Positions 26,587-35,910 of a stretch of DNA of 64,000 bases are shown here, piece after piece; position 1 is the first letter of the stretch; every line of letters begins with the position of its first letter. The notes below the pieces were generated by a model. It was given only the letters and a program-made list of their open reading frames with translations. It made no database searches and had not been told where the DNA came from. Origin of the DNA: Actinomycetota bacterium (GTDB taxonomy: Bacteria; Actinomycetota; Thermoleophilia; RBG-16-64-13); the NCBI GenBank assembly GCA_016278725.1, contig JADQBG010000009.1, positions 1-64,000 of the forward strand, given 5' to 3'. The translations under genes were made by a program, and so were the position numbers.

Positions 26587-28095
26587 ATGCCTTACCCATC
26601 ACCTTACTCGCGCCGGCCGCCCCGTCTCATCACCGCGCTCCTGCTGTCCGTCCGGCGGAGGTTGTTTCTGTTCTTGGTGCTTGCGGCTTTTGTCGCGTTA
26701 TTGTTCACCGCCCTCACCCTCCTTTTTCCCGCCCGATACCGGGCGCAGGCACTGCTTGCCTACCAGCCTGGACGGCTGGCCGACGTCTCTGAGCTCCTCC
26801 TTTCCCTAGAGCCTCGGCACACGCCCGGCGATCGGCTGCAGATAGACGCTCTGCGACTCCGCGGTCGTCCTCTTGTCGAGGCGGCAATCGAAGAAGGCGG
26901 CTTCGACATAACTCCAGAAGAGTTGAGAGATCACTTGGTCGTTGAGGAGGATGCCTGGGCTGGGCTGGTAGTCGTAGAGGTCGAGTCGCATAGATCTGAT
27001 GAGGCGGCTGCTATCGCCAATACCTTGTCAGGGCAGTTGATTGAACTGCGGGGCCGCGAAATCAAAGAGACATTCGAAGAGGCCGCCGCCACCATCACCG
27101 AGCTGCGCGAGCGGTATGACTCATCGGCGATTCTTCAACATCTGCCCATTCCAGCCAACACTCCCGAGATCGAGACTTTCATGGCTGGATTGAGCTCTGA
27201 TTACGTGCTGGCCGAGCCGGCGGTGCCGCCAGACGGTCCAGTCTTCCCTCGTACGGCTCTCAGTCTCTCGCTCGGACTCGCCCTGGGGTTTATGTTCTCA
27301 CTGGGCGTAGTCTTTCACCGGGATTTACCCGGAGGGCGGCTGGACCGGGCCTCGGACCTGCGTCGTGCGCTCGGTGACTCACTGCCCGTCTTCGAATTGC
27401 CCCGGCCGCCAGGGGCGGGGGAGTCGAAGGACTTCCTGGGTTTTCGCCACGATCCTGCTGCTCTCGACAGATATCGCTATCTGCGCGAGGAACTGCGGCT
27501 TCTGGGGCTCGGGGAACTGGTCCGCGTTCTCGGGGTTGTCTCGGCGGCACCCTCTGCCCCCCGTTCGTTCGTCGCCGCCCACCTGGCTCTGGTGCTTGCC
27601 CTACGTGAGCAAAGGGTGCTGCTCGTCGAGGCCGATCTCCGTGGCGGCATCCTGCCTCAGGTCTTCGCGGTTTCGCCCAGAGAGGATCGGTTGGACGTCC
27701 TCCAGGGCTCCGCCTCATTAGGCCCTGCGGTTTCCCGGGTGAACCTGGCACATCTTCTTCCCGTCGGACTATCCGAGGGGGAGGAGACGGAGTCTCTGAA
27801 TATCGGAACTCTCGACCTACTGCGGCTGGGCCCGTCTGACCATCTTCGGCTCCAGGCTGGACCTAAAAAGTTCGGACGCCTGATGTCGCAAGTTCGCTCA
27901 TCGTACGATCTCGTGCTAGTCGACCTACCGCCTATTCTCGTTAGCGGGGAAGCTGAGCCCTTTCTGGGGCAGATGGGCGATATCGTCCTGGTGGCGGAAA
28001 AGGAAGATTCGCTCTACCGTGACGTCGCCAGGTCCTCAGTGCTGGTTTCTCGCTTTGGGGTCCCTCTACTCGCCGGATTGTTCTTGGAAGGATAG
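26587..28095 (+). CDS. Wzz-type chain-length protein with a degenerate BY-kinase domain
   Basis: A 502-residue protein. Two membrane segments (about residues 25-50 and 222-243) bracket a Wzz-type extracytoplasmic domain with the closing PAVPPDGPVFPRTALSLSL motif. The cytoplasmic part has the fold of bacterial tyrosine kinases (VLGVVSAAPSAPRSFVAAHL, LLVEADLRGGILP, LVLVDLPPIL). The P-loop lacks the GKS/T lysine, reading APSAPRS, and there is no C-terminal Tyr cluster (it ends AGLFLEG). It therefore probably cannot bind ATP normally. It may set chain length structurally or regulate the intact kinase encoded at 41247-41981. ATG start; divergent from the PglC operon. Confidence 0.85.
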   Translation: MPYPSPYSRRPPRLITALLLSVRRRLFLFLVLAAFVALLFTALTLLFPARYRAQALLAYQPGRLADVSELLLSLEPRHTPGDRLQIDALRLRGRPLVEAAIEEGGFDITPEELRDHLVVEEDAWAGLVVVEVESHRSDEAAAIANTLSGQLIELRGREIKETFEEAAATITELRERYDSSAILQHLPIPANTPEIETFMAGLSSDYVLAEPAVPPDGPVFPRTALSLSLGLALGFMFSLGVVFHRDLPGGRLDRASDLRRALGDSLPVFELPRPPGAGESKDFLGFRHDPAALDRYRYLREELRLLGLGELVRVLGVVSAAPSAPRSFVAAHLALVLALREQRVLLVEADLRGGILPQVFAVSPREDRLDVLQGSASLGPAVSRVNLAHLLPVGLSEGEETESLNIGTLDLLRLGPSDHLRLQAGPKKFGRLMSQVRSSYDLVLVDLPPILVSGEAEPFLGQMGDIVLVAEKEDSLYRDVARSSVLVSRFGVPLLAGLFLEG

Positions 28096-28211
28096 TACCC
28101 GTGTAAAGCGCTCGCACCGCTACTCGCTTCGTTACGTCCGGGGAAGACTCGGGCACAAGATATAGCTCACTTAGTGACGTAAGGTCGAATTGCCGCGGAA
28201 GAGGGAGTCGG

Positions 28212-29621
28212 GTGAGTCCTCAGGACAGCAGCACGGGCGAGGGGTTGACTGGTCTACGAGGGTGGTTCGGCCGCCGGGATCGCCTATTGATTTTCGCTCT
28301 AGGCTTGGCGCTCGGAATCGCAGCCGGTGTCGCACTTGCTTCGGAGGGCGCCACGCGCATTTGGATCGACCCTGATTCGACGGGCTCGGCCACGCCCGCT
28401 GATACCACTAGCTTATCCGCCGCCAGCGAGCAATCCGGCCCTGAGGACACGCACGACGGCGTTTTGGGCGATCTCCCTTCCGAAGGCGCAGGACTTGACG
28501 GACCTGAAGGTACCCCCTCCGAGAATGCGAATGTGGAAGCCACGGTCGTTAACGTCCGGGATCATGGGGCCAGCGGTGATGGCAAAAGTAATGACCGCAA
28601 ATCGATTCAGGCGGCTCTCGATTCTGCTGGCGCCGGAGACACAGTCTACCTTCCGGCCGGTGTGTACTCAGTCGACCGGGCTCCCTCCGAAGCGTGGGCA
28701 ATTCGAGTGCCGTCCGGCATAACCCTTAGGGGCGAGGGGGGTGAGAGTGTTATCCGATTAGCCGCCGACCAGGGAGAATGGGTAAGGGTATTGACGGTCG
28801 CCACCTCTGAAGACGTAGCCATAGAGCAATTGACAGTAGACGGCAATGCGCAAGGACAAGAGGTGGAGTCCGAGCAGCGACATGGCATATTCGTTGACCG
28901 CTCTCAGCATGTGACAGTCCGGGATGTGGTTGTCCGGTATACCACCGGCGACGGTATCTACTTTCACGGCCGCTCCTCTGGAGTGGTCGAAGGCTCTAGG
29001 GCATATGGCGGCGAGGGTGCACGCGTTGCATTCAATTTCCAGGGGGCGGAAGATGCTGTGTTCCATGGCAATTATGCTGAAGCCTATGACGTGGGCTACA
29101 AGGCGGAGGTTAACGAGAACAGCCCGAGCGTGCGAAAAGTGCGGGTTGTCCAGAATGTGTCCCGCGAGACTCCTAACGGGATTGCCATCAACGGGCATTC
29201 CTCCGGCAGCTTTGTGTTTGACGTTGTAATTGAGGGAAACGATTTCGAGTTTACAAGCGATGATGGATTTTGGATCAAAGACGCTAGAGGGTTGGTGATA
29301 CGGGATAACGTATTCAGGAGGCCATCCGGCGGAACTGGTTTCTACATTAGAGGCAACGTGCAGGAAACCGTGATTGAATCCAATGTGGTGCCTGGGGCGG
29401 AAACCGCAGTAGCCATAAATGAGTATGTGGGCTTCAGTCGAGATCTCACCATTCGGAACAATCGCTTCCCGGACGCCGAAGTAGGGCTTGAAGTTCTGGT
29501 AGACGGATCGGTTGGGAGTGTGGTCTTCACCGGAAACCAACTCGCTCCGGGTGCGCGGGTCGTCTTGAATCCGGGTTTTGTCAAACCCCCTCTAGAAATC
29601 CAGGGAAACTGGGTGGGGTAG
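28212..29621 (+). CDS. Membrane-anchored beta-helix (pectate-lyase-3-like) protein
   Basis: A 469-residue protein starting at GTG behind GAGGGAG. An N-terminal membrane segment (LLIFALGLALGIAAGVALA) without a clear cleavage site suggests a type II anchor. A Ser/Thr/Pro-rich spacer leads to the beta-helix: RDHGASGDGKSNDRKSIQAA, then YTTGDGIYFHGRSSG, VAFNFQGAEDAVFHGNYAEA and later rungs. It is closely related in layout to the helix domains at 18695 and 42001 and follows the Wzz-like gene by 116 bases. The family includes lyases, hydrolases and epimerases; no catalytic triad could be assigned, so its action on the local glycan is inferred. Confidence 0.82.
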   Translation: MSPQDSSTGEGLTGLRGWFGRRDRLLIFALGLALGIAAGVALASEGATRIWIDPDSTGSATPADTTSLSAASEQSGPEDTHDGVLGDLPSEGAGLDGPEGTPSENANVEATVVNVRDHGASGDGKSNDRKSIQAALDSAGAGDTVYLPAGVYSVDRAPSEAWAIRVPSGITLRGEGGESVIRLAADQGEWVRVLTVATSEDVAIEQLTVDGNAQGQEVESEQRHGIFVDRSQHVTVRDVVVRYTTGDGIYFHGRSSGVVEGSRAYGGEGARVAFNFQGAEDAVFHGNYAEAYDVGYKAEVNENSPSVRKVRVVQNVSRETPNGIAINGHSSGSFVFDVVIEGNDFEFTSDDGFWIKDARGLVIRDNVFRRPSGGTGFYIRGNVQETVIESNVVPGAETAVAINEYVGFSRDLTIRNNRFPDAEVGLEVLVDGSVGSVVFTGNQLAPGARVVLNPGFVKPPLEIQGNWVG

Positions 29622-29867
29622 GAGTTGCCACCGATGACTCTGTTCCGACACAGCACGTTCGGGGGACTGCTTGCCGTCCCTTCCCCCAATTGGGCGGCTA
29701 ACCGTCGGTCCTCTTCGAGCACGTTGCCCCCTCGCGTCTACGACGAGGGCAGGTTTGTTCAGCAACCTAGGACAGATCACCCCCCCGTGGAACTGGTGGT
29801 GGAGAAGCCGATCGCGGCGGCTGTGGGATCGGACACGGTCAGGGCTCCGGTCACCAAGCACGGATAG

Positions 29868-30830
29868 CTAGTTCTGTGCTGGGGAACTCCGCACCGACTT
29901 CTCCAAGAACTCGTGGTGGGAAAGAAGTTGTCGGCCCGCGAGCAGGAGGTCATACCCCATCCGCGGGGCGTCCCGGACCCCGTATCGGGCGAGAACCTCA
30001 AGAATAAGCTCGTACCGGGTCATCGGAGAAAGCTGCGAGTCGAGCAGCAGACTGCTGAAACCCTGGGTGAGTCGCCACGTCCGCAGGGTCAATCTCCGCC
30101 GATTGTCCGGGCTCCACCACAAGCGGTTGCGGAGAACCCTTTCGTTGAACGACTGGCGGCTGCAGAAGAGGGGCTCTGGAATCTCAACGATCCTCCCAAG
30201 GAGACTCAGTTCGCCAAGAAGAATCCTGTCCGACCCGGTGTCGCGTCCGAGCAGTTTTGTCTGGGCGAGAAGACGGCTCGGAATGAGGCCGAAAAAGATG
30301 AAAGGGTACTTGGTGCGCCACAAGATCTGGCGAAAGCGGGTTTCAGGTCGGGCCGAGGCGAGCCCAGAAGGGTACCCAAACGTTCCCAGCAATTCGTTGT
30401 TCTCGGAATACAGGCGTGCCCTGGACTGACACAGAACGATCGTAGGGTCTTTATCCAGGGTCTCCACACACCTCTCGAGGTAGTCTGAGGCGCACCAGTC
30501 GTCGTGAGCCGCCCACTTGAAGTACTCCCCACGAGCTAAATCGAAGACCCTATTGAAGTTGGCGCTGGCACCGCGATTGGTGTTCCATCGGAAGTATCGG
30601 ACCCGTTCATCCTGCGCTGCGAACTGGCGGCAGATGCTCTCTGTCTGGTCCGTCGACGCGTTGTCGGAGATGATCAGCTCAAAGTCATAGAACGACTGGG
30701 TGAGGAAAGACTCGATTGCACAACCGATGAGCTGGCCGCCATTGCGAACGGGCAGCCCTACGCTCACCCTAGGATGCTTGTGCCGTGATTGTCTACCGTC
30801 CATCACCAGTAGAGGCAAGACGTCCTCCAT
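29868..30830 (-). CDS. GT2-family glycosyltransferase
   Basis: A 320-residue GT-A enzyme with VSVGLPVRNGGQLIGCAIES at the N terminus, SDNASTDQTESICRQF, NRGASANFNRVFDLARGEYF and the metal-binding AAHDDWCASDYLE (a DxD variant, HDD). It is the final gene of the minus-strand operon that starts at rfbF, three bases after the ligase stop. Cytoplasmic, no membrane span. It probably extends the repeat unit carrying the methyltransferase-modified sugar; donor unknown. A start slightly downstream (MDGRQSRHKH) is possible because the ribosome site at 30830 is weak. Confidence 0.85.
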   Translation of the reverse strand: MEDVLPLLVMDGRQSRHKHPRVSVGLPVRNGGQLIGCAIESFLTQSFYDFELIISDNASTDQTESICRQFAAQDERVRYFRWNTNRGASANFNRVFDLARGEYFKWAAHDDWCASDYLERCVETLDKDPTIVLCQSRARLYSENNELLGTFGYPSGLASARPETRFRQILWRTKYPFIFFGLIPSRLLAQTKLLGRDTGSDRILLGELSLLGRIVEIPEPLFCSRQSFNERVLRNRLWWSPDNRRRLTLRTWRLTQGFSSLLLDSQLSPMTRYELILEVLARYGVRDAPRMGYDLLLAGRQLLSHHEFLEKSVRSSPAQN

Positions 30831-30833
30831 GCC

Positions 30834-32180
30834 CTAGTATCTGGTCTCGGAACCCGGCTCCCGCCAGAATTCTATTTGCCCAAACGCCGCTGATCCTGCC
30901 TTAGATGATTCCATTCCCTGCGGTTGCTCCGTCAATTGCCCTTCTTCGCTAAATGCAGCCATCATCCAGGCGGAAAAGACGAAGAACCAAAACAGTGGCT
31001 GTCGAAGGGTGTTGTGGAAGGCGGAAAACGCAAGCAAGGAAACCACCAGGGCTGTAAGAACCCAGCGTCGCTCCGAGAATAGGGTCAGCAGGATTTGCGT
31101 TGACAAAACAATTGCGAGGACCGCGGCCAGGAGACCTCCTGCCATCGCCAGGTCGATAAGGGAGTTGTGGGACTCCATTCCTTCCAGTGGGCCATGGACT
31201 CCGGAATGCGACCCGGCACCCAATCCGATAAGCGGCGAGAGTAGCACTGCACGAAGTCCGTTCTCCATGAGCGTAACCCGGACATCCCCCTGGTCCTGCT
31301 GCGCGTAGACCTGGTCGAGCCACGGGCGTAATACGAGCGCCAAGATGAGGACAAGCGCTAGGAGTAGGACGAGCTTGTAGAGCAGTCGGCCGATGAGAGG
31401 GATGCGTATGCGAGGAGTCCCGGCGAGGACGGCCAAGAAAACCAGTCCCACACCCCAGCCAATTATAAGGGCGTCGCTCTTGGTTGAGTAGCCCAACAAG
31501 CCTGCCGGAACGATAAGCAGCAGCGAGAATGCCTTCGTACGGAGGGGTACTGCGCTCCTTAGGAAAAAGACAATCAGGAAGGGGACCGGGGCCAAGAGCA
31601 GGCCGAGCTGATTAGGGTTGTTCGAGATCCCCTGAAACCGCGAGGTTGAGGAGAAGAATTCGCCAAGATCCGGGCCTGAGGTGATTAGGTAAACGAGCGG
31701 GAAGAGGACAGCCAGCCAGAGAAGCCACTTCCACGTCTTCATCAGAAAGGCCGGCGTCGGATGCGACCAGGCGAGGGAAATGCTAAAAGCCGCAGAAAGA
31801 AGCATAGCGGTGAACGTATGGAAAGAAGCGCTCTGATCAAGGCCACGTATATAGGAATACGCGGAGCCGGCGAGCATCAGGAAGATCAGAAAGTACCAGA
31901 ATAGGGTTATCCAGCGGGCTACTCTTCGCTCCTCCGGCTGCTCAGGCAATTCCCGCCTCGAGAGAAGCGTTGCGGCCATCCAGAAGACCAGCATCAGTTC
32001 CCCCGGCCCCACCGGAACTGAGGATGCCCGCAGCGAGGTGGAGATGGTCAGGGCCAAGGCGGCCGCAAGCCAAAGTGGGGAGATCTGGGCCCATCCGGGC
32101 GCGCGGAGACGGGGTGCCAGCTCGGCGGAGAAGGCGCGAGCAGGTTGACTACCGGTCGCGAGGCTTCTGGCCCGGGCCAC
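30834..32180 (-). CDS. O-antigen ligase / Wzy-like polymerase
   Basis: A 448-residue protein with about 11-12 membrane spans. The extracytoplasmic-loop motif region GAGSHSGVHGPLEGMESHNS, followed by LIDLAMAGGLLAAVL, is characteristic of the Wzy_C/O-antigen-ligase family (conserved His and NS). In a Gram-positive setting it would act as polymerase or ligase for the glycan on the outer face. The start is set at GTG 32180, which overlaps the Wzx-GT2 stop by one base and has AAGGGGGG upstream; the open frame extends 36 bases further without support. It is the only Wzy candidate in the window. Confidence 0.82.
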   Translation of the reverse strand: MARARSLATGSQPARAFSAELAPRLRAPGWAQISPLWLAAALALTISTSLRASSVPVGPGELMLVFWMAATLLSRRELPEQPEERRVARWITLFWYFLIFLMLAGSAYSYIRGLDQSASFHTFTAMLLSAAFSISLAWSHPTPAFLMKTWKWLLWLAVLFPLVYLITSGPDLGEFFSSTSRFQGISNNPNQLGLLLAPVPFLIVFFLRSAVPLRTKAFSLLLIVPAGLLGYSTKSDALIIGWGVGLVFLAVLAGTPRIRIPLIGRLLYKLVLLLALVLILALVLRPWLDQVYAQQDQGDVRVTLMENGLRAVLLSPLIGLGAGSHSGVHGPLEGMESHNSLIDLAMAGGLLAAVLAIVLSTQILLTLFSERRWVLTALVVSLLAFSAFHNTLRQPLFWFFVFSAWMMAAFSEEGQLTEQPQGMESSKAGSAAFGQIEFWREPGSETRY

Positions 32181-34474
32181 TAGCCCCCCTTTTCCCGTCC
32201 AGCGCCTCGGAGCCACAGCCGAAGTCCTCGGGGAAGGAGCCCGTAGCCGAGACGTGCGCCTGCCAGCGGCGCTACCAGTAACGCCGGGAGACCGTAGACT
32301 TCTCGGCCGGCCCGCAGTTGAGTGCGGAAAGAATGCTTGACGTAAACGAGCCGCTTAGAGGCTTCGAAGCTCTGGTTGGGATGCAGACGGTGCGCTTGTA
32401 GGGGGAGTTCCAGCCGGCCTATCCTCCATCCGCATCGGGCAAAGCTGATCCAGAGATGGTAGTCCAACTGAGCGGTTTTCGATCGGTCATACCCGCCAAC
32501 CTCAATGTAGGCCCTCCTAAGGATTAGAGCGGTCGAGTGCGAGATCGGGTTGTGCCACAGTAGGCTGTCGGTAACGTCTCTGACCTCCAAGTCAGCCTCA
32601 TCCGGCGAGGAATCTTCTGTGTTATCGGCCAGAACGATCATTGGCCATTGCAGGACCCCGTCTCCCTCGAACAGTCGAGCCTTCGTCGCCACCACTCCAT
32701 ATTCAGGGTAGCGCTGTGCGGCGGCGAGTTGCAACTCCAAACGTCTAGGGTGCGCAGGATCATCCGCATCGATGTTGGCCAACCAGCGCCCGCGACATTC
32801 GTTCGCGGCCAGAACCAACGCTGCACCTCGCCCCAGCCGGCCGGGCTGTAGTAGGCGTAGGCGGCCATCCTCAAAGGATGCGACTATTTCGCTAGTTCGA
32901 TCCGTCGAACCATCATCGACAATTACGAACTCAAAGTCGGTTCTCGTTTGGCCTAGAATGCTCTGGATCGTTTCCCTCACAAAGCGCTCGCCATTGTGGA
33001 CGGTCATGAAGACGGACACCGAGGGCAATGCCGGTGCGGCCGAGTCGGGGCGGGGTGAAGGTCCGGACACCACGCCGCTCATATCCTTGGAGTATCTTTC
33101 GGGCTGCGCCGCAATCGCGCCGCCTTTCCCCCACTGCCGTGAGGGCCCACTTTCGTGCAGCCTCCTAGTGATGTGGACTAAAATCGGTATCAAAAGCAGG
33201 ACTCTAACGCTGACTCCGGCTAACACCGCGAGTGCTGCTCCCACTAGCCCAAGAGGAGGCACCAGGACAAGGCTGGCGACCGCTGTGGTGCCCACAGTAA
33301 CAATCTGGAGTGGGAGCTGGATCCGGAAGTAGCGGGCAGCAGTTAGAGCCGAGCCGAGGAACATCGCGACGAAGCCGAGTCCTTCGGCCCCCATCAGCCA
33401 GACGAAGACGTGGGCCGCCGAGGCATATTCTGGCCCGTAGAAGATGGTGAGGAGTTCTTTCCCAAGCACGGCAACCAGCAACATGCCGGCAACACCCAGG
33501 CCCGCTCCGGTGACGGCGAGCTTGATTACGAGTCGTGTAAAAGCCCGGGCCATTCCTGCGGCGTAGTACTGCCCGAGACGAGGGCTGCTCGAGTAGGTGA
33601 GAGAATTGACAACCATCTTTCCAACCGCAATGAAATAGACCATCGCTCCGAATATGGCCAACATTTCCGGTCCCAAGAAGTAATCGACCGCGTAGCGAGG
33701 GACGTTAGCGTGCAGAGAAGCGAGCATCATCACGACGCCGAGAGGGAGCGCTGTCCAGGCGAGGCGGATTATAGCGCTCCTGTCCCAGCGGGCCTTCAAC
33801 CAGTCTTCGGTCGCCATGGGATCCGTACGGGTGATACGGATAGTATTGGGAATGTCGTATAGGAAGAGCAGGGCAGCCCAGACGGCGATTAGGCCGAGCA
33901 GTCCCCATACGATGCTTCCTGTTAAGTAAACGAGCAGGGCCAGCGCAACCAATGATACGGGCCCCTTGATCATCTTGGCCTTGGCCATTAGGTCGAGACG
34001 CTCGTTCTGTTGCATCAGCCCGTGATAGGCATCGCTGAGGCTCTCGAAGCCCTTGGCTATCCCGACCAGAATGATCACGATCGTCTCGGTTCCGCTGGAG
34101 GTAAGAATGGCTATGCCGACGATTATGAGAAGAGCCACCAGCGTGCTAACGATTCGAAGCGAGAGGTACAACCCAAAGGGACGTTCTCGCGTCGCATCGA
34201 TCGCCTGTATGGAGCGGAGTTGAAGTTGGCTGAGGATGATTATCGGAGCGGTGAGAGAAAGGGCAAGAATGAATTCGCCAACTCGCTGTTGACTCGCGGT
34301 TCGCGCCAGGACGACGAGCCAACCCCACTGGGAGGCCTGGTAGACGACCCCGCCTATGAAGGTCCAGGTGAGATTCGCGCGCAGAGACAAACCGGCGCGG
34401 TTGCGGAAGATCTCGATATCTCCCTCGTCCCGGTCTCCTCTTCGGAGGCGCTCAACTTTACTTGTGGCTTTCAT
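32180..34474 (-). CDS. Fusion of a Wzx-type flippase and a GT2 glycosyltransferase
   Basis: One open frame of 764 residues. Residues ~30-440 are a MOP-superfamily flippase with about 12-14 spans (e.g. WTFIGGVVYQASQWGWLVVL, TYSSSPRLGQYYAAGM). A short linker follows, then from about residue 488 a GT-A domain (SVSVFMTVHNGERFVRETIQ, VDDGSTDRTSEI, ANIDADDPAHPRRLE with the DxD). Both halves look full length. An internal ATG (MSGVVSG, near 33083) with AAGGAT ahead could start the second half separately, but no stop divides them. Fusion would place a glycosyltransferase at the mouth of the flippase. ATG start with GGGGA upstream. Confidence 0.85.
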   Translation of the reverse strand: MKATSKVERLRRGDRDEGDIEIFRNRAGLSLRANLTWTFIGGVVYQASQWGWLVVLARTASQQRVGEFILALSLTAPIIILSQLQLRSIQAIDATRERPFGLYLSLRIVSTLVALLIIVGIAILTSSGTETIVIILVGIAKGFESLSDAYHGLMQQNERLDLMAKAKMIKGPVSLVALALLVYLTGSIVWGLLGLIAVWAALLFLYDIPNTIRITRTDPMATEDWLKARWDRSAIIRLAWTALPLGVVMMLASLHANVPRYAVDYFLGPEMLAIFGAMVYFIAVGKMVVNSLTYSSSPRLGQYYAAGMARAFTRLVIKLAVTGAGLGVAGMLLVAVLGKELLTIFYGPEYASAAHVFVWLMGAEGLGFVAMFLGSALTAARYFRIQLPLQIVTVGTTAVASLVLVPPLGLVGAALAVLAGVSVRVLLLIPILVHITRRLHESGPSRQWGKGGAIAAQPERYSKDMSGVVSGPSPRPDSAAPALPSVSVFMTVHNGERFVRETIQSILGQTRTDFEFVIVDDGSTDRTSEIVASFEDGRLRLLQPGRLGRGAALVLAANECRGRWLANIDADDPAHPRRLELQLAAAQRYPEYGVVATKARLFEGDGVLQWPMIVLADNTEDSSPDEADLEVRDVTDSLLWHNPISHSTALILRRAYIEVGGYDRSKTAQLDYHLWISFARCGWRIGRLELPLQAHRLHPNQSFEASKRLVYVKHSFRTQLRAGREVYGLPALLVAPLAGARLGYGLLPRGLRLWLRGAGREKGG

Positions 34475-34683
34475 TTCAATCCCCGCAGAGTTTACAGGGA
34501 AATGGCGGGTGAGCAGGGGGCGGAATGGCCAGGGGCCGCAGTTCGGGTTTGGACCGGTCGCAGGGTTCTCCCAGGCCGGAAAAGGTTACTCGAACTGCAT
34601 GGAAGTCGGTCTCCTCAGGGTGATCCTTGATCCGACGCGGTCGGTAATGCAGGGCAAGGCGGCGCAAGCGTTGCCCCTCGAGG

Positions 34684-35910
34684 TCAAAGGGTCAACAGGT
34701 CGGCGGACACGCCACGGGATTCGAGCTCTGCTGCGACCTCCCCCCGGTATATAGGGTTGGCCACGATTACGACGTCCGGTCTCTCGCGCTGCACCGTGTC
34801 GGGGCTTCTAACAGGTAAGGCGGAGAGAGGAAGATAGCGCTCGTGCTTCTCGGGATTTAAGTCCACGAGGTAAGCGATGGCCCCGGCTGCCCCGGTCAGG
34901 CAGGCGAAGGTGTTTCCCTTCGAGCCGGCCCCCCAGACCACCACTTGCCTGTCCGCCTCGCGCCACTCTCGTAGCTTCTCTTTCCACCACGTCAACTGCT
35001 GTTCTGCCCTGGCGGAGAAGCTCTGGGCGAGGCGTTGCAAACCCTCGATCTCTCTGCTGTCCCCTGCTCCGCCCACGGTTGGGATAGGCCGAGCAGACAG
35101 TTCGGTCGGCAGACCGGCGTGGAGATGTAGGTACTGACCGCCGTAAGCAGATGCGGTTTCATCTACCACGAACCCTGCCTGCTGGAAAAGTCGGACCAGG
35201 GAGGGTTCGGTATACAGCGCGAAGTGTTCGTAGATCAGGTCCCAGACATTGCCGCGCTCCAGGATGGACGGCCCACTAGGCACCTCGACGAAGACACCGG
35301 GTTCGCTACCGCTCTCCGCTCCCCTTAGGGCCTGACGAAGCGTTAGGACGAATGCACGCGGATTGTCGACGTGCTCCAGGAGCTGGCGTGAGTACACGAA
35401 ATCCGGTGCGAGCGAACCATGATGCTGAGAGTAGTATTCCCGAACGAAGGCGAGCCTCTCGCCGCTTTCCGGCTTTGGCCCAGAGGGGCCGGCAGGGTCG
35501 ATACCGATACCCTGGTGTACTCCGCGCTGCAGCATGAGAGACAGGAATTCGCCCTTGCCCGCTCCTATCTCGAGGACCTTCTTCCCCTTGAGGCCGTACC
35601 GCCGTATTAGGCTCTCAGCGAGGGCTTCGGCGTACTCGCGAAAACGTTCCGAGAAATGAAGGGAGTTCTCATAACCTTGGTGATAGTCGAGCGGTGAGGA
35701 CTCGAAGGCGGCATTCCAAATCATCCCGCAGTGCGGGCAGAAGACTAGATTGAGTCTCGCACTCTGCGCTTCGAGAGCCTCTCCAGGGGAGTCGAAGAGG
35801 CGGTTTGCCATAAGAGGGACGGGACCGTTCTCAAAGAATACCCGAGTGTCACCCTGGCTACAGACTGGGCAAGGAGGGGCATTGCGAGAACTAGAGGGTG
35901 ACAAGTTCAC
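34684..35910 (-). CDS. Zinc-binding class I methyltransferase (C-methyltransferase family), copy 1
   Basis: A 408-residue protein. An N-terminal Cys-rich module (PPCPVCSQGD...FCPHCG, the putative zinc-binding region) precedes a SAM fold (GKKVLEIGAGKGEFLSLML, ~residues 110-128). A C-terminal domain with VVVWGAGSKGNTFACL and LVDLNPEKHERYLP belongs to the C-methyltransferase C-terminal family. The family includes NovU/TylCIII sugar C-methyltransferases. GTG 35910 has AGGGAG six bases upstream and lies inside the end of copy 2 (20-base overlap). Third of three such genes after rfbF and an SDR. Confidence 0.85.
   Translation of the reverse strand: MNLSPSSSRNAPPCPVCSQGDTRVFFENGPVPLMANRLFDSPGEALEAQSARLNLVFCPHCGMIWNAAFESSPLDYHQGYENSLHFSERFREYAEALAESLIRRYGLKGKKVLEIGAGKGEFLSLMLQRGVHQGIGIDPAGPSGPKPESGERLAFVREYYSQHHGSLAPDFVYSRQLLEHVDNPRAFVLTLRQALRGAESGSEPGVFVEVPSGPSILERGNVWDLIYEHFALYTEPSLVRLFQQAGFVVDETASAYGGQYLHLHAGLPTELSARPIPTVGGAGDSREIEGLQRLAQSFSARAEQQLTWWKEKLREWREADRQVVVWGAGSKGNTFACLTGAAGAIAYLVDLNPEKHERYLPLSALPVRSPDTVQRERPDVVIVANPIYRGEVAAELESRGVSADLLTL

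Noticed and set aside
29625-29867. 80-residue open frame between the beta-helix gene and the minus-strand GT2
   Set aside because: No recognisable domain, no clear ribosome site and strongly compositional sequence; kept as non-coding.
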